Positions 25,254-32,914 of a DNA stretch of 32,916 nucleotides are shown here, piece by piece. Numbering within the stretch: position 1 is the stretch's first letter; every line of letters begins with the position of its first letter. The translations under genes were made by a program, and so were the position numbers. The DNA lies in assembly GCA_947455425.1 (NCBI GenBank), contig CANGOT010000004.1, positions 1 to 32,916 of the forward strand, in the 5' to 3' direction. The notes below the pieces were generated by a model. The model did not search any database, was not told where the DNA came from, and worked only from the letters and a program-made list of their open reading frames with translations. This DNA is from Chitinophagaceae bacterium. Its GTDB lineage: Bacteria > Bacteroidota > Bacteroidia > Chitinophagales > Chitinophagaceae.

Positions 25254-25261
25254 CAAATGTA
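25254..25261 (-). promoter_or_regulatory. TACATTTG -7 element of kdsD; near-leaderless
   Basis: On the minus strand TACATTTG matches the consensus TAnnTTTG exactly and ends 6 nt before the kdsD ATG (25247). No TTG is found 17-23 nt upstream. If used, the mRNA would start at about the ATG. It also supports the ATG over the TTG at 25256, which would lie inside this box. Confidence 0.45.
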
Positions 25262-25307
25262 GTATTCAGGCTGATATACTTGTTTGATCTGTTGAAACAA
25301 AACAATT

Positions 25308-27614
25308 TTAATTTCCGTAAACACTTAAAAATTTAATACGCATAATTTTTAGCTGCTCCCAGGTATAGTTATTTTCACTTAACTCTTTTTGAGCAATATC
25401 TAAAGAAGATGTTTCGCAGCCTTTGAAATATTCTATAATATCTTCTTGGTCATATTCATCCAACCAATCGTCAATAGCATAATCAAGATTAAGCTTTGTA
25501 CCACTTGCTGCAATAGTTTCCATTTCTTCAAGTAGTTCATTCAAATCAAGCCCCTTGTTTTTTGCAATGGTTTCTAATGGAATTTTCTTATCTATGTTTT
25601 GAATGATATAAATTTTATTACTACCTCTGTTAGCAACAGTTTTCATGATAAAATCGTCGGGCTTTTCTATATCATTTTCTTCAACATACTTTGTAATTAA
25701 TTCAATAAATGGTTTGCCGTATTTTATAGCTTTTCCTTTGCTTACACCCTGGCATTTTTCAAGTTCTTCCAGTGTTGTAGGATAATGGGTGCTCATATCC
25801 TGCAAAGAGTTTTCTAAGAAAATAACAAATGGGGGTAACCCTTTTTTCTTAGCTTCTTTTAATCGCAATTCCATCAACATGGCCATTAATTTTTCGTCGC
25901 TGGCAGCATTGTTTTCTTTAGAACTTTCAGATTCACTATCATCATCATCGTCATCATCATCAGCAAAAATTGCATTGATAACAATTTTAAACGATGCTGG
26001 TTTTTTTAACCAGTGTTGTCCTTTTTCTGTAAACTTAATTAAGCCATATTCCTCAATATCTTTTTTAATTAGATCTTCCAAAAGCATCTGACGAATTAAG
26101 CTATTCCAGTAGTGCGGTTCTATAATATCTTTTCCAATGCCAAATTCTGCAAGTTTTTCGTGACGGAACATGGTAACTTGTGGTGTTAATCTTCCAATGA
26201 TGATATTCACCATATATTCTGCAGGGAATCGTTCATCCAAGGCTTTAATTACTTTCATCACTTTCACCACATTATCCTTAGCTTCCAGTTTTTCTTTTGG
26301 ATTTCTGCAGTTATCGCAGTAGCCACAATTTCCATCACCCCATTCTTCGCCAAAATAGTGCAATAAAATTTTTCTTCTGCACACACTGCTTTCGCAGTAT
26401 GCAACTGTTTCATTGATTAATTGTGTGGTAACTTCTCTTTCACTCAGTGGTTTATCACGCATTAAGTGCTCAAGCTTGTGAACGTCTTTGTGAGAGTAGT
26501 ATAAAATACAATTTCCTTCGAGTCCATCTCTTCCTGCACGACCAGTTTCCTGATAATAATTTTCGATGGATTTAGGAATATTATAATGAATAACAAATCG
26601 GATATCTGGTTTATCAATACCCATTCCAAATGCTATGGTAGCCACAATTACCTGTACTTCTTCATTTAAAAAATCATCCTGTCTTTCTGCTCTTAATTTT
26701 TGATCAAGTCCTGCGTGGTAGGCAACAGCTTTAATATTATTGGCCACTAAAACTTCTGCAAGTTCTTCGGTAGTTCTTCGGTTTAACGTATAAATAATTC
26801 CACTTTTGCCTTTATGTTGCGAAATGAATTTAGTGATATGTTTAATCGTTTGTTCTTTTTTTAACTTAGGTTGAATTTCGTAGTAAAGATTCGTTCTGTT
26901 AAAAGAAGAAATAAAAATATTGGGACGTCTTAATCCTAAATTTTTAACAATATCACTTTGTACTTTTGGTGTTGCTGTAGCAGTTAATGCAATAACAGGA
27001 ATGGTAGGAGCAATAATATCCATCATTTCTCTTAAACGACGGTATTCTGGTCTAAAATCATGACCCCATTCACTAATACAATGTGCTTCATCTACTGCAA
27101 AAAATGAAATGTTTAAATCTGCAAAAAAATCAAGGTTTTCTTGTTTTGTGAGTGTTTCAGGGGCAACATATAAAAGTTTTGTATTGCCACCTAACAAATC
27201 ATCTTTTACAGCTTTTATCTGTGTTTTATTCAACGATGAATTTAAGAAGTGAGCAACATCATCTTGCTCGCTATACCCACGAATTAAATCAACCTGGTTT
27301 TTCATTAATGCAATTAGTGGAGAAACAATAATGGCAACACCAGGAACAATCATCGCAGGTAATTGATAACATAAACTCTTACCTCCACCCGTTGGCATTA
27401 TAACAAAAGTGTCATGACCACTTAGTAAACTATTGATTGATTTTTCCTGAGTACCTTTAAATTCAGTAAACCCAAAGTACTTCTTTAGACCCTCGAAAAT
27501 TCCCATTTCAGGATGAAGTGGTTTAATGTTGTCTAAATCGGCCTGACTAAGTTTTGGTGTACTTCTTTTGGTGGGTTGTTTTTTTGGCTGGGGTTTTCTT
27601 ACTGTTGTTATCAT
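25308..27614 (-). CDS. recQ: ATP-dependent DNA helicase RecQ
   Basis: RecQ unwinds DNA 3' to 5' in recombination and repair. The product is 768 aa, longer than E. coli RecQ (about 610). A basic 30-residue N-terminus is followed by the Q-like motif '[18 protein letters not shown]', Walker A '[15 protein letters not shown]' (73-87), DEAH box '[19 protein letters not shown]' (174-192), '[11 protein letters not shown]' and helicase motif VI '[10 protein letters not shown]'. The RQC zinc site is '[17 protein letters not shown]' with 'CGYCDNC'. After a winged helix, an aspartate-rich stretch (8 Asp in a row, then Ser/Glu) precedes the HRDC domain ('[22 protein letters not shown]', '[14 protein letters not shown]'). 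The final 120 residues resemble the extra C-terminal HTH seen in Bacteroidota RecQ. No truncation is seen. Confidence 0.95.
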   Translation of the reverse strand: MITTVRKPQPKKQPTKRSTPKLSQADLDNIKPLHPEMGIFEGLKKYFGFTEFKGTQEKSINSLLSGHDTFVIMPTGGGKSLCYQLPAMIVPGVAIIVSPLIALMKNQVDLIRGYSEQDDVAHFLNSSLNKTQIKAVKDDLLGGNTKLLYVAPETLTKQENLDFFADLNISFFAVDEAHCISEWGHDFRPEYRRLREMMDIIAPTIPVIALTATATPKVQSDIVKNLGLRRPNIFISSFNRTNLYYEIQPKLKKEQTIKHITKFISQHKGKSGIIYTLNRRTTEELAEVLVANNIKAVAYHAGLDQKLRAERQDDFLNEEVQVIVATIAFGMGIDKPDIRFVIHYNIPKSIENYYQETGRAGRDGLEGNCILYYSHKDVHKLEHLMRDKPLSEREVTTQLINETVAYCESSVCRRKILLHYFGEEWGDGNCGYCDNCRNPKEKLEAKDNVVKVMKVIKALDERFPAEYMVNIIIGRLTPQVTMFRHEKLAEFGIGKDIIEPHYWNSLIRQMLLEDLIKKDIEEYGLIKFTEKGQHWLKKPASFKIVINAIFADDDDDDDDSESESSKENNAASDEKLMAMLMELRLKEAKKKGLPPFVIFLENSLQDMSTHYPTTLEELEKCQGVSKGKAIKYGKPFIELITKYVEENDIEKPDDFIMKTVANRGSNKIYIIQNIDKKIPLETIAKNKGLDLNELLEEMETIAASGTKLNLDYAIDDWLDEYDQEDIIEYFKGCETSSLDIAQKELSENNYTWEQLKIMRIKFLSVYGN

Positions 27615-27685
27615 TGGTAATTCAAACTATTTATGTTGGGTACAATTCTTAAAATAAAAATTTAAGGTAATGCTTTTTTAATTAA

Positions 27686-27868
27686 TTCGTTTATATTTTT
27701 TATAATCCTCCGGCATCTGGGAAATTATCATTCTTAAAAGATAAATTCTCTTCTGTTTTAAAGGGAGTCGAAGGTAATATAAACCTTGCTTTTGAGCAAG
27801 CAATTTTTTTAAAAAATATAGATTATTCTGTTCTGCGAAAAAACAACCAGAATTATACTGAAGTTTGA
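27686..27868 (+). pseudogene. Possible remnant of an unrecognised gene between recQ and the RluA-type gene
   Basis: The 258-nt gap between recQ and the next gene holds a plus-strand frame open for 60 codons with no ATG, GTG or TTG near its beginning. It reads '...FYNPPASGKLSFLKDKFSS', then 'VLKGVEGNINLAFEQAIFLK' and ends 'NIDYSVLRKNNQNYTEV' at a TGA (27866-27868). The composition is like a soluble protein C-terminus rather than random AT-rich codons. The minus strand is also open over nearly the same stretch, with a more Lys/Leu/Tyr-biased reading, so the coding strand is not certain. I do not recognise the sequence. It may be a decayed gene end or chance. Confidence 0.25.
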
Positions 27869-27872
27869 ATTA

Positions 27873-28589
27873 TTAGATTCTTTTATCTAACTGTTGCAAT
27901 AAGGCTCTGATATCTTTTGGGGGTTCTGCTATTAAATCAATTTTTTTATCTTTCCAATCAAAAATTAATTGATAGGCATGCAAACCAACTCTTGATAGTA
28001 TTGGTTTTTCTTCCCATTCTGTTTTAGATAGTTTGTATTTGGGTTTTATTTGGGAGAGTAAAACAGGTTTGCCATCCCCATATAATTCATCACAAACAAT
28101 AGGATGACCAATATGTTTGCTATGTACTCTAATTTGGTGTGTTCTTCCAGTGTGAATTCTGAATTTTATCCAAGAGAATTTTTTATAATCCTTTAAAACT
28201 TCATAAGTAGTTAATGAGGCTTTTCCTTTTCCATTGGTACTCATTTCACCTTTTTTGTATGGATGTTCAGAAATAGGAACATCTATTTCGCCAGTTGAAT
28301 TTATCAGGGAGCCCATAACCAATCCTAAATAATATTTCTCAATTTTTCTTTGTTCAAAAAGTTCATTCAGATTCTTATGTGTTTCTGCATTTTTTGCAAA
28401 AAGAATAACACCACTTGTTTCTCTATCTAATCTATGAATAACAAAAACCTTTTCAATTTTTTGTTGCAGAATCTGTTTTAAAGAAATTTCAACACCAAAT
28501 CTATCTGGTACACTTAAAAGTCCAGCAGGCTTGTTGATGGCAATTAAATCAGGGGTTTCAAAAATTATATCAAGTTGCTTATAAGTCAT
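27873..28589 (-). CDS. RluA-family pseudouridine synthase
   Basis: The product is 238 aa from an ATG at 28589. It begins 'MTYKQLDIIFETPDLIAINKPAGLLSVPDR', the usual RluA catalytic-domain start, with no S4 domain before it. The catalytic motif is 'HRLDRETSGVILFAK' (52-66) with Asp55; other family segments are 'KYYLGLVMG', 'FSWIKFRIHTGRTHQIRVHSKHIGHPIVCDELYGDG' and 'LHAYQLIFDW'. It isomerises uridine to pseudouridine in rRNA or tRNA; the target position cannot be told from the sequence (RluA/RluC/TruC-like subfamilies are possible). Its 5' side abuts the CTAG-type repeat and the S23-type remnant, so its native upstream region may have been displaced. Confidence 0.88.
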   Translation of the reverse strand: MTYKQLDIIFETPDLIAINKPAGLLSVPDRFGVEISLKQILQQKIEKVFVIHRLDRETSGVILFAKNAETHKNLNELFEQRKIEKYYLGLVMGSLINSTGEIDVPISEHPYKKGEMSTNGKGKASLTTYEVLKDYKKFSWIKFRIHTGRTHQIRVHSKHIGHPIVCDELYGDGKPVLLSQIKPKYKLSKTEWEEKPILSRVGLHAYQLIFDWKDKKIDLIAEPPKDIRALLQQLDKRI

Positions 28590-28591
28590 AG

Positions 28592-28622
28592 ATGGTGAGT
28601 GGTAAGTAGCGTATGGCTAGTA
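28592..28622. repeat. Left imperfect inverted-repeat flank of the S23-type remnant
   Basis: The plus strand here reads GTGAGTGGTAAGTAGCG followed by TATGGCTAGTAG. The minus strand of 28871-28942 contains GGCTAGTGGTGAATCG and TTAGTGGCTAGTG. The two are similar in inverted orientation, with shared GTGGT and TGGCTAGT blocks, and lie on either side of the decayed gene. Confidence 0.4.
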
Positions 28623-28867
28623 GTTATTAATTAATTGGCGGTTTTTTTCAGTTAAGATTGTTTTTAATTTTGACAACATTTTAAATACCGATTCTGCATA
28701 AGCGTTTAATTGTTCCAAATCCTTTTCAGTAACAAAATCTAGCATTAAAGTAATTTCAATTTGAGTATCAATTTCTAAAGCAGAGCTTCTTGCAATTTCA
28801 AAAAAAAGTTTTTTCTAAGGCTTGGAATTCTAGTAGCAACTTCTGCAATATTTCTAAAAGCTAAAAA
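28617..28867 (-). pseudogene. Decayed four-helix-bundle protein gene (S23 / rRNA intervening-sequence type)
   Basis: Minus-strand translation gives 'FRNIAEVATRIPSLRKNFF' in one frame, then 'EIARSSALEIDTQIEITL' and 'KDLEQLNAYAESVFKMLSKL' to a TAG at 28617-28619 in another. NIAE, IARSSALEIDTQI and the final helix match the second half of small four-helix-bundle proteins of the S23 family, abundant in Bacteroidota. The two frames are separated at a run of eight A (28800-28807); nine would restore 'NFFFEIARSSALEID'. The N-terminal half is missing: the frame meets the stop codon of the upstream pseudouridine synthase. Both the missing half and the frameshift point to a pseudogene. A sequencing error could explain the second but not the first. 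Confidence 0.65.
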
Positions 28868-29923
28868 CTAGCTTTTCTGCACTCGTTTTCTACTACTCGC
28901 AACTAGCGGTTTTGCACTAGCCACTAACGATTCACCACTAGCCAAAGGTTTCACTTTCTTTACAAAACTTTTATTCATAAACTTCAATAACCTTACTTCT
29001 TTTTCTGTTAACATTCTCCATCTTCCACGATTTACATTTTTTTTGCTAAGGTTGGCAAACAACACTCTGTCAAGCTTTTCAACACTATAGCCAAGCGATT
29101 CAAACATCCTTCTCACAATTCTGTTTTTGCCGTTATGTATTTCTATGCCAAGCACTTTTTTATCCTTTCCATCTGCAAAAGAAAGTACATCAGCTTTTGC
29201 TAAACCATCTTCCAGCATCACACCATTTAATAGAGCTTCAAAATCTTTTTTTGATATTTCTTTATCTAAAGTAACCTCATAAATCTTTTTAATTTCATAA
29301 GAGGGGTGTGTCAGTTTTTGGGCTAACTCTCCATCATTTGTAAGTAAGAGAACACCTGTTGTATTTCTGTCTAAACGCCCTACAGGATATACTCTCTCGG
29401 GTGTAGCACCTTTTATTAAATCCAGTACAGTTTTACGACCTTTAGGGTCTTCCAGTGTAGTAATATAATCTTTTGGTTTGTTTAGTAAAATATAAACGGC
29501 AGTAGTTTTTGCAGATAATTTTTTGCCTTTATATTTTACTAAATCCTTTTCACTTACTTTAAATCCAGGTTCTGTAACCACAGTTCCATTAACGGTTATT
29601 TGTTGTTGTTTTATTAAATCAACAGCTTCTCTTCGTCCACAAATTCCTGCATGAGCAATATATTTATTTAAAGGCATAAGTTCACCAGAGGGTTCGCCTT
29701 CAACAAGCTTCTCAACTTTGCCAGCACCAAATTTTTTGCTTGGTTCGGCTGGTTTAAAAGTGCCATGTAGTTTTTCCATTTTAGCTTTATGGGCAAGCCT
29801 TCCAGCCTCTTTTCTCTCCGCTTTCATCTGGCGTTTTGCTTGTCTGAATTCTTCTTTCTTTTTAGCCCCTTTTGATTCTTTACTTATAAATTTTTCAAAT
29901 CCTTGTAGATTAGGTTTCGCCAT
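28868..29923 (-). CDS. RsuA/RluB-family pseudouridine synthase with S4 domain and altered C-terminus
   Basis: The product is 351 aa from an ATG at 29923. A Lys/Arg/Ala-rich N-terminal extension (1-75) is followed by an S4 RNA-binding domain (about 84-130: 'LNKYIAHAGICGRREAVDLI', 'ITVNGTVV'), and a catalytic domain with 'YILLNKPKDYITT', 'RVYPVGRLDRNTTGVLLLTNDGEL' (Asp185), 'KIYEVTL' and 'EIHNGKNRIVRRMFESLGYSVEKLDRV'. It makes pseudouridine in rRNA, probably 23S by resemblance to RluB; the site is not determined. After about residue 327 the protein ends in a repetitive tail ('KPLASGESLVASAKPLVASS', then a basic end), encoded by CTAG-rich repeats next to a decayed S23-type gene, so the original end has probably been replaced. 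Confidence 0.88.
   Translation of the reverse strand: MAKPNLQGFEKFISKESKGAKKKEEFRQAKRQMKAERKEAGRLAHKAKMEKLHGTFKPAEPSKKFGAGKVEKLVEGEPSGELMPLNKYIAHAGICGRREAVDLIKQQQITVNGTVVTEPGFKVSEKDLVKYKGKKLSAKTTAVYILLNKPKDYITTLEDPKGRKTVLDLIKGATPERVYPVGRLDRNTTGVLLLTNDGELAQKLTHPSYEIKKIYEVTLDKEISKKDFEALLNGVMLEDGLAKADVLSFADGKDKKVLGIEIHNGKNRIVRRMFESLGYSVEKLDRVLFANLSKKNVNRGRWRMLTEKEVRLLKFMNKSFVKKVKPLASGESLVASAKPLVASSRKRVQKS
28871..28942. repeat. CTAG-type short repeats encoding the tail of the pseudouridine synthase
   Basis: The plus strand contains repeated ACTCG/ACTAGC/ACTAACG units: ACTACTCGCA, ACTAGCGG, ACTAGCC, ACTAACG and ACTAGCC spaced by 0-8 nt. On the minus strand these encode the repeated (P/S)L(V)AS residues at the end of the synthase. 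They mirror the repeat at 28592-28622. Confidence 0.55.
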
Positions 29924-29942
29924 TTTTTTTGTGTATTATATT

Positions 29943-29972
29943 CAAAGGTAAGCTTTCAAACAGTCGAATCAA
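29943..29972 (-). promoter_or_regulatory. Consensus Bacteroidota promoter of the RsuA/RluB-type gene
   Basis: On the minus strand TTG (complement of 29970-29972) is followed after 19 nt by TACCTTTG (complement of 29943-29950), a full match to TTG-N19-TAnnTTTG. The ATG lies 19 nt after the -7 box, giving a leader of roughly 12 nt. It is the best consensus promoter I see in the window. Confidence 0.65.
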
Positions 29973-29986
29973 CAATAGTTTGTTGT

Positions 29987-30424
29987 TTATAGCTCAATAA
30001 AGGTTTCTGTTTTTGGAAAAGTTTGAAATACATCAATAACAATTTGTGGAATAGGTTTCAACAACTTTCTTAGTTTAGTATCTATCCAGGCACCATCAAT
30101 TGTTAATGTTGCACAAAGTTTATTTTCTGCGTTTAAAAATTCGTGCTGAATGGTCCAGCGAGAAGCATCAGGCTTCATTTTATCCAGCTTTGCATGAATT
30201 GTTATGATATCATGTAATCTTATTTCTTTCCTAAAAACACATTCCTCTCTGAATATGATTGGACCAAAACATTCTTGTTGCATCAATCGCATAGTTAGCC
30301 CTTGTTGTTCTAAAATTTCAATACGTTGTTGAGAGCCAAAATCATAATAAGCACTGTGTCTTATATGAAAGTTAGGATCAATATCTGCCCAGCGAATGGA
30401 GATTATTTTGCTAAAAGAAATCAT
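29987..30424 (-). CDS. Acyl-CoA thioesterase, hotdog fold (4HBT-like)
   Basis: The product is 145 aa from an ATG at 30424. The N-terminal motif 'IRWADIDPNFHIRHSAYYDFG' is the hotdog thioesterase signature in which the Asp (normally RxxDxDxxGHVNNxxY) is catalytic; here Phe-His replaces Gly-His and 'IRHSAY' replaces 'VNNxxY'. Further segments are 'FGPIIFREECVFRKEIRLHDIITIHAKL', typical of the central strands, and 'SRWTIQHEFLNAENKLCATLTIDGAWID'. It probably hydrolyses acyl-CoA or acyl-ACP; the substrate is not known. A -7-like TACATTCG on the minus strand (30433-30440) lies 8 nt before the ATG, without a clear -33 box. Spacing to the TonB receptor upstream is 46 nt. Confidence 0.8.
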   Translation of the reverse strand: MISFSKIISIRWADIDPNFHIRHSAYYDFGSQQRIEILEQQGLTMRLMQQECFGPIIFREECVFRKEIRLHDIITIHAKLDKMKPDASRWTIQHEFLNAENKLCATLTIDGAWIDTKLRKLLKPIPQIVIDVFQTFPKTETFIEL

Positions 30425-30470
30425 ATTATTTGCGAATGTAAGTGTTGCTTTTATTTTGACAGATAGATTA

Positions 30471-32914
30471 TTATTTTACTTTATATCTAAAGCCAGCATA
30501 CATAATTCTTCCATTGATTGGTCCCCAAACCATTGATGCATCAAAGTATTGACTATATGGCTGTGAAGCAGCAACGATAGGATTGTCTTGAGTGTAATTA
30601 CTAAGATTTTCTGCTCCAACATACACTTCCCATTTTTTACCCCACAGTTTTGTAACCTGACCACTCATTTGAAAATATGCAGGAGATACATTGCCTAATT
30701 GTTTATCTGCAGGATTCATTGAGGTATTGGGCAGTCGTTTGCTGCTAAACCATTGTGTGGTAATATAAAACTTCCAATGATTCTTAGTTTCATATGCCAA
30801 ATTAAGAAAAGCTCTATGCTTTGCCGTTAAAGGCTTTTCAAGCATTGAACCATTATAATCTGTTTGAACATCTAACCAGCGATAAGCCAATCGAAGATCT
30901 AATTTCTTTATCAGTTCATAGTTAATTTCTGCTTGAACACTATTTGCAAACGATTTTCCAGATAAATCATAAAACAAAATTCTTTGCGGATTAGCATCAA
31001 TATCAACAACAGTTTGGTTTGAAAAATCTGTTCTGTAAGCGTCAATACTAAACGAGCCGTCATGGTTGTTAATTCTAAATTGATGAACCAGATTGAAACC
31101 ATAGTTGGTGGCTTTTTCAGGCTTTAATCCATAGCCATAATTTGTGCTGGAATACAAAATATTATACTGTCGTGAGCTAATCAAAGAACCAACATTTTCT
31201 GCAAAAATATTTGCCACCCTACATCCTGTTCCTATAGAAAAGCGAAGATTCGTTTTCTTGGTAAAATCGTATTTCAAATGCAATCTTGGGGTTGTTATTA
31301 AGCCATATTCATTGTGATAATCGAGCCTGAAACCTGCTATAGCAGTGAATTTAGCGTTATCATAATAAGTGTATTCAAAAAAAGACCCCTGTACAATTTC
31401 TTTTCTCTTGAAGTTAATATTGTTATATGTTTCATTAAACCTTTCATTAACAAAACTTACACCCGTTCTGAATTTATGTGAGGTTGTACCAATGATGGAT
31501 TGATAAATTAAATTTGCATAAAAAGAGCCCTGCTTACCATCGTATTTATTTAATCCATAATATGAGTTGTTGTTATAATCTATAGCAGAGAAAATAAATC
31601 CGATGCTTTTATATTTCTCCTGAGGAAATACATAACCCATTTTTCCTGAAACTTCAAAATGTTGTACGTCAATACCAACACCGTATTTGTTAGTGGTCAG
31701 CTTGTCTCTATCAGCATTAAAATCAACCTCGCCAGCTCTACGATGATCTGTTAAAGCCTTTGCAGCAAACTGTATAATGAGCCCCTTTGTATCCATATAT
31801 TTCCACCTGTTCATTACATTTATTTGACTACCCAAAGGAATGTCTAAAAAACCATCTTTGTTCTCATCGTTTTTTGTTACGACTCCATTTGCGTGAGACA
31901 ATAAGGCTGTGCTCCATTTACTGTTTAATCGTTTGGTAAGATTAATACTTGTTTCTAGCCTCCCTAAATTATTTACATAACTATTAATAAAAATTTTGTC
32001 GGTATTATCTGGCTTCTTTTCTTCAATATTAATCTGACCAGCAATGCTCTCATACCCATTCACTACTGAACCAGTGCCTTTTGTAACTTGTATGCTTTCG
32101 ATAAAAGGGCCTGGAATAAAAGTGAGGCCATAACTATTATACAATCCTCTGATTTCGGGAATATTTTCTGTGGTGATTTGAGTATAGTTGCCCGACAAAC
32201 CCAATAGCTGTATTTGCTTCATTCCAGTTACAGCATCACTATAACTAACATCAACTGATGGGCTGGTTTCAAAGCTCTCAGAAAGGTTGCAGCAAGCAGC
32301 TTTTGTTAGTTCTTTTGAGGTGATGTTTAATGTATTTAAAGTGCTAACAGTTGATACGTAACTTGCAAAGTTTTTTGAGGTAAGCGTAATTTCTTTCAAT
32401 TCGGCACCATTAGCTGTTTTTAATATAACTTTTACATTGTTTGCATCTATTATACTTATTGTATCTGTTTTATATCCAAGACAACGAATGCTGAGCCGCA
32501 TGGGTAAACTACCTGTAATTTTAAATACACCAAAACTATCTGTCATTACCACAGTTGCATCATTCAAAGAATAAATAGTTGCTCTGTTAATTGGATTGAA
32601 TTTCCCTTTTTTATCCTCCTCTAAAACAATACCTGTGATAATATTTGTACTTTTAGAATGATTAATTTGAGTCTTTACTGTATCAATCTTTAGTGAAGGA
32701 ATGATATTCTTTAAGTTCGTTTCAATAACTTGTGAATCTTGTTTTTTAGGTCTTTCATAATGGCAGCAATCGGGTAGTTTTTTATATACATCATCATTGG
32801 CTGTAAAACCCTCACTATCGTGTCCAATATTTGCCAGTTTTTTTTGTATCATCACTTTCGACAGTTTATGCTTTTGCATCAAGTGCAATTTGATAGGCGT
32901 CTTTTTTGGCAAGA
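30471..32914 (-). CDS. TonB-dependent receptor with N-terminal metal-binding-like (HMA) remnant; 5' end outside window
   Basis: The frame is open to the right edge, so the start is not seen; numbering here is from a TTG at 32912. Residues 14-53 ('KLSKVMIQKKLANIGHDSEG', then 'VYKKLPDCCHYERP') match the C-terminal part of Bacteroidota heavy-metal-associated (HMA) proteins, with a Cys pair at 49-50. A carboxypeptidase-regulatory-like domain (about 92-166) follows, then the plug (about 180-298) with 'LTKAACCNLSESFETSPSV' (Cys207-208), 'IQLLGLSGNYTQI', 'IPGPFIESIQVTKGTGSVVNGYESIAGQINIE', and a 22-strand-type barrel to residue 813 ending 'GRIMYAGFRYKVK'. This plug subtype is usually near copper or HMA genes. 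No signal peptide lies between the HMA part and the receptor. Metal (copper) uptake is inferred. Confidence 0.85.
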   Translation of the reverse strand, partial: LPKKTPIKLHLMQKHKLSKVMIQKKLANIGHDSEGFTANDDVYKKLPDCCHYERPKKQDSQVIETNLKNIIPSLKIDTVKTQINHSKSTNIITGIVLEEDKKGKFNPINRATIYSLNDATVVMTDSFGVFKITGSLPMRLSIRCLGYKTDTISIIDANNVKVILKTANGAELKEITLTSKNFASYVSTVSTLNTLNITSKELTKAACCNLSESFETSPSVDVSYSDAVTGMKQIQLLGLSGNYTQITTENIPEIRGLYNSYGLTFIPGPFIESIQVTKGTGSVVNGYESIAGQINIEEKKPDNTDKIFINSYVNNLGRLETSINLTKRLNSKWSTALLSHANGVVTKNDENKDGFLDIPLGSQINVMNRWKYMDTKGLIIQFAAKALTDHRRAGEVDFNADRDKLTTNKYGVGIDVQHFEVSGKMGYVFPQEKYKSIGFIFSAIDYNNNSYYGLNKYDGKQGSFYANLIYQSIIGTTSHKFRTGVSFVNERFNETYNNINFKRKEIVQGSFFEYTYYDNAKFTAIAGFRLDYHNEYGLITTPRLHLKYDFTKKTNLRFSIGTGCRVANIFAENVGSLISSRQYNILYSSTNYGYGLKPEKATNYGFNLVHQFRINNHDGSFSIDAYRTDFSNQTVVDIDANPQRILFYDLSGKSFANSVQAEINYELIKKLDLRLAYRWLDVQTDYNGSMLEKPLTAKHRAFLNLAYETKNHWKFYITTQWFSSKRLPNTSMNPADKQLGNVSPAYFQMSGQVTKLWGKKWEVYVGAENLSNYTQDNPIVAASQPYSQYFDASMVWGPINGRIMYAGFRYKVK

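Noticed and set aside
27785-27810. CTTGCT-TTTG-AGCAAG hairpin followed by a T7 run on the plus strand, as an intrinsic terminator
   Set aside because: Both flanking genes are on the minus strand and no T-tract follows in that direction. It falls inside the open frame noted at 27686-27868, so it is as likely part of an old coding sequence.
27678-27865. Minus-strand open frame in the recQ/RluA gap ('QGLYYLRLPLKQKRIYLLRM')
   Set aside because: It is Lys/Leu/Tyr-rich, as expected for a shadow frame in AT-rich DNA, and has no convincing start. The plus-strand reading looks more protein-like.
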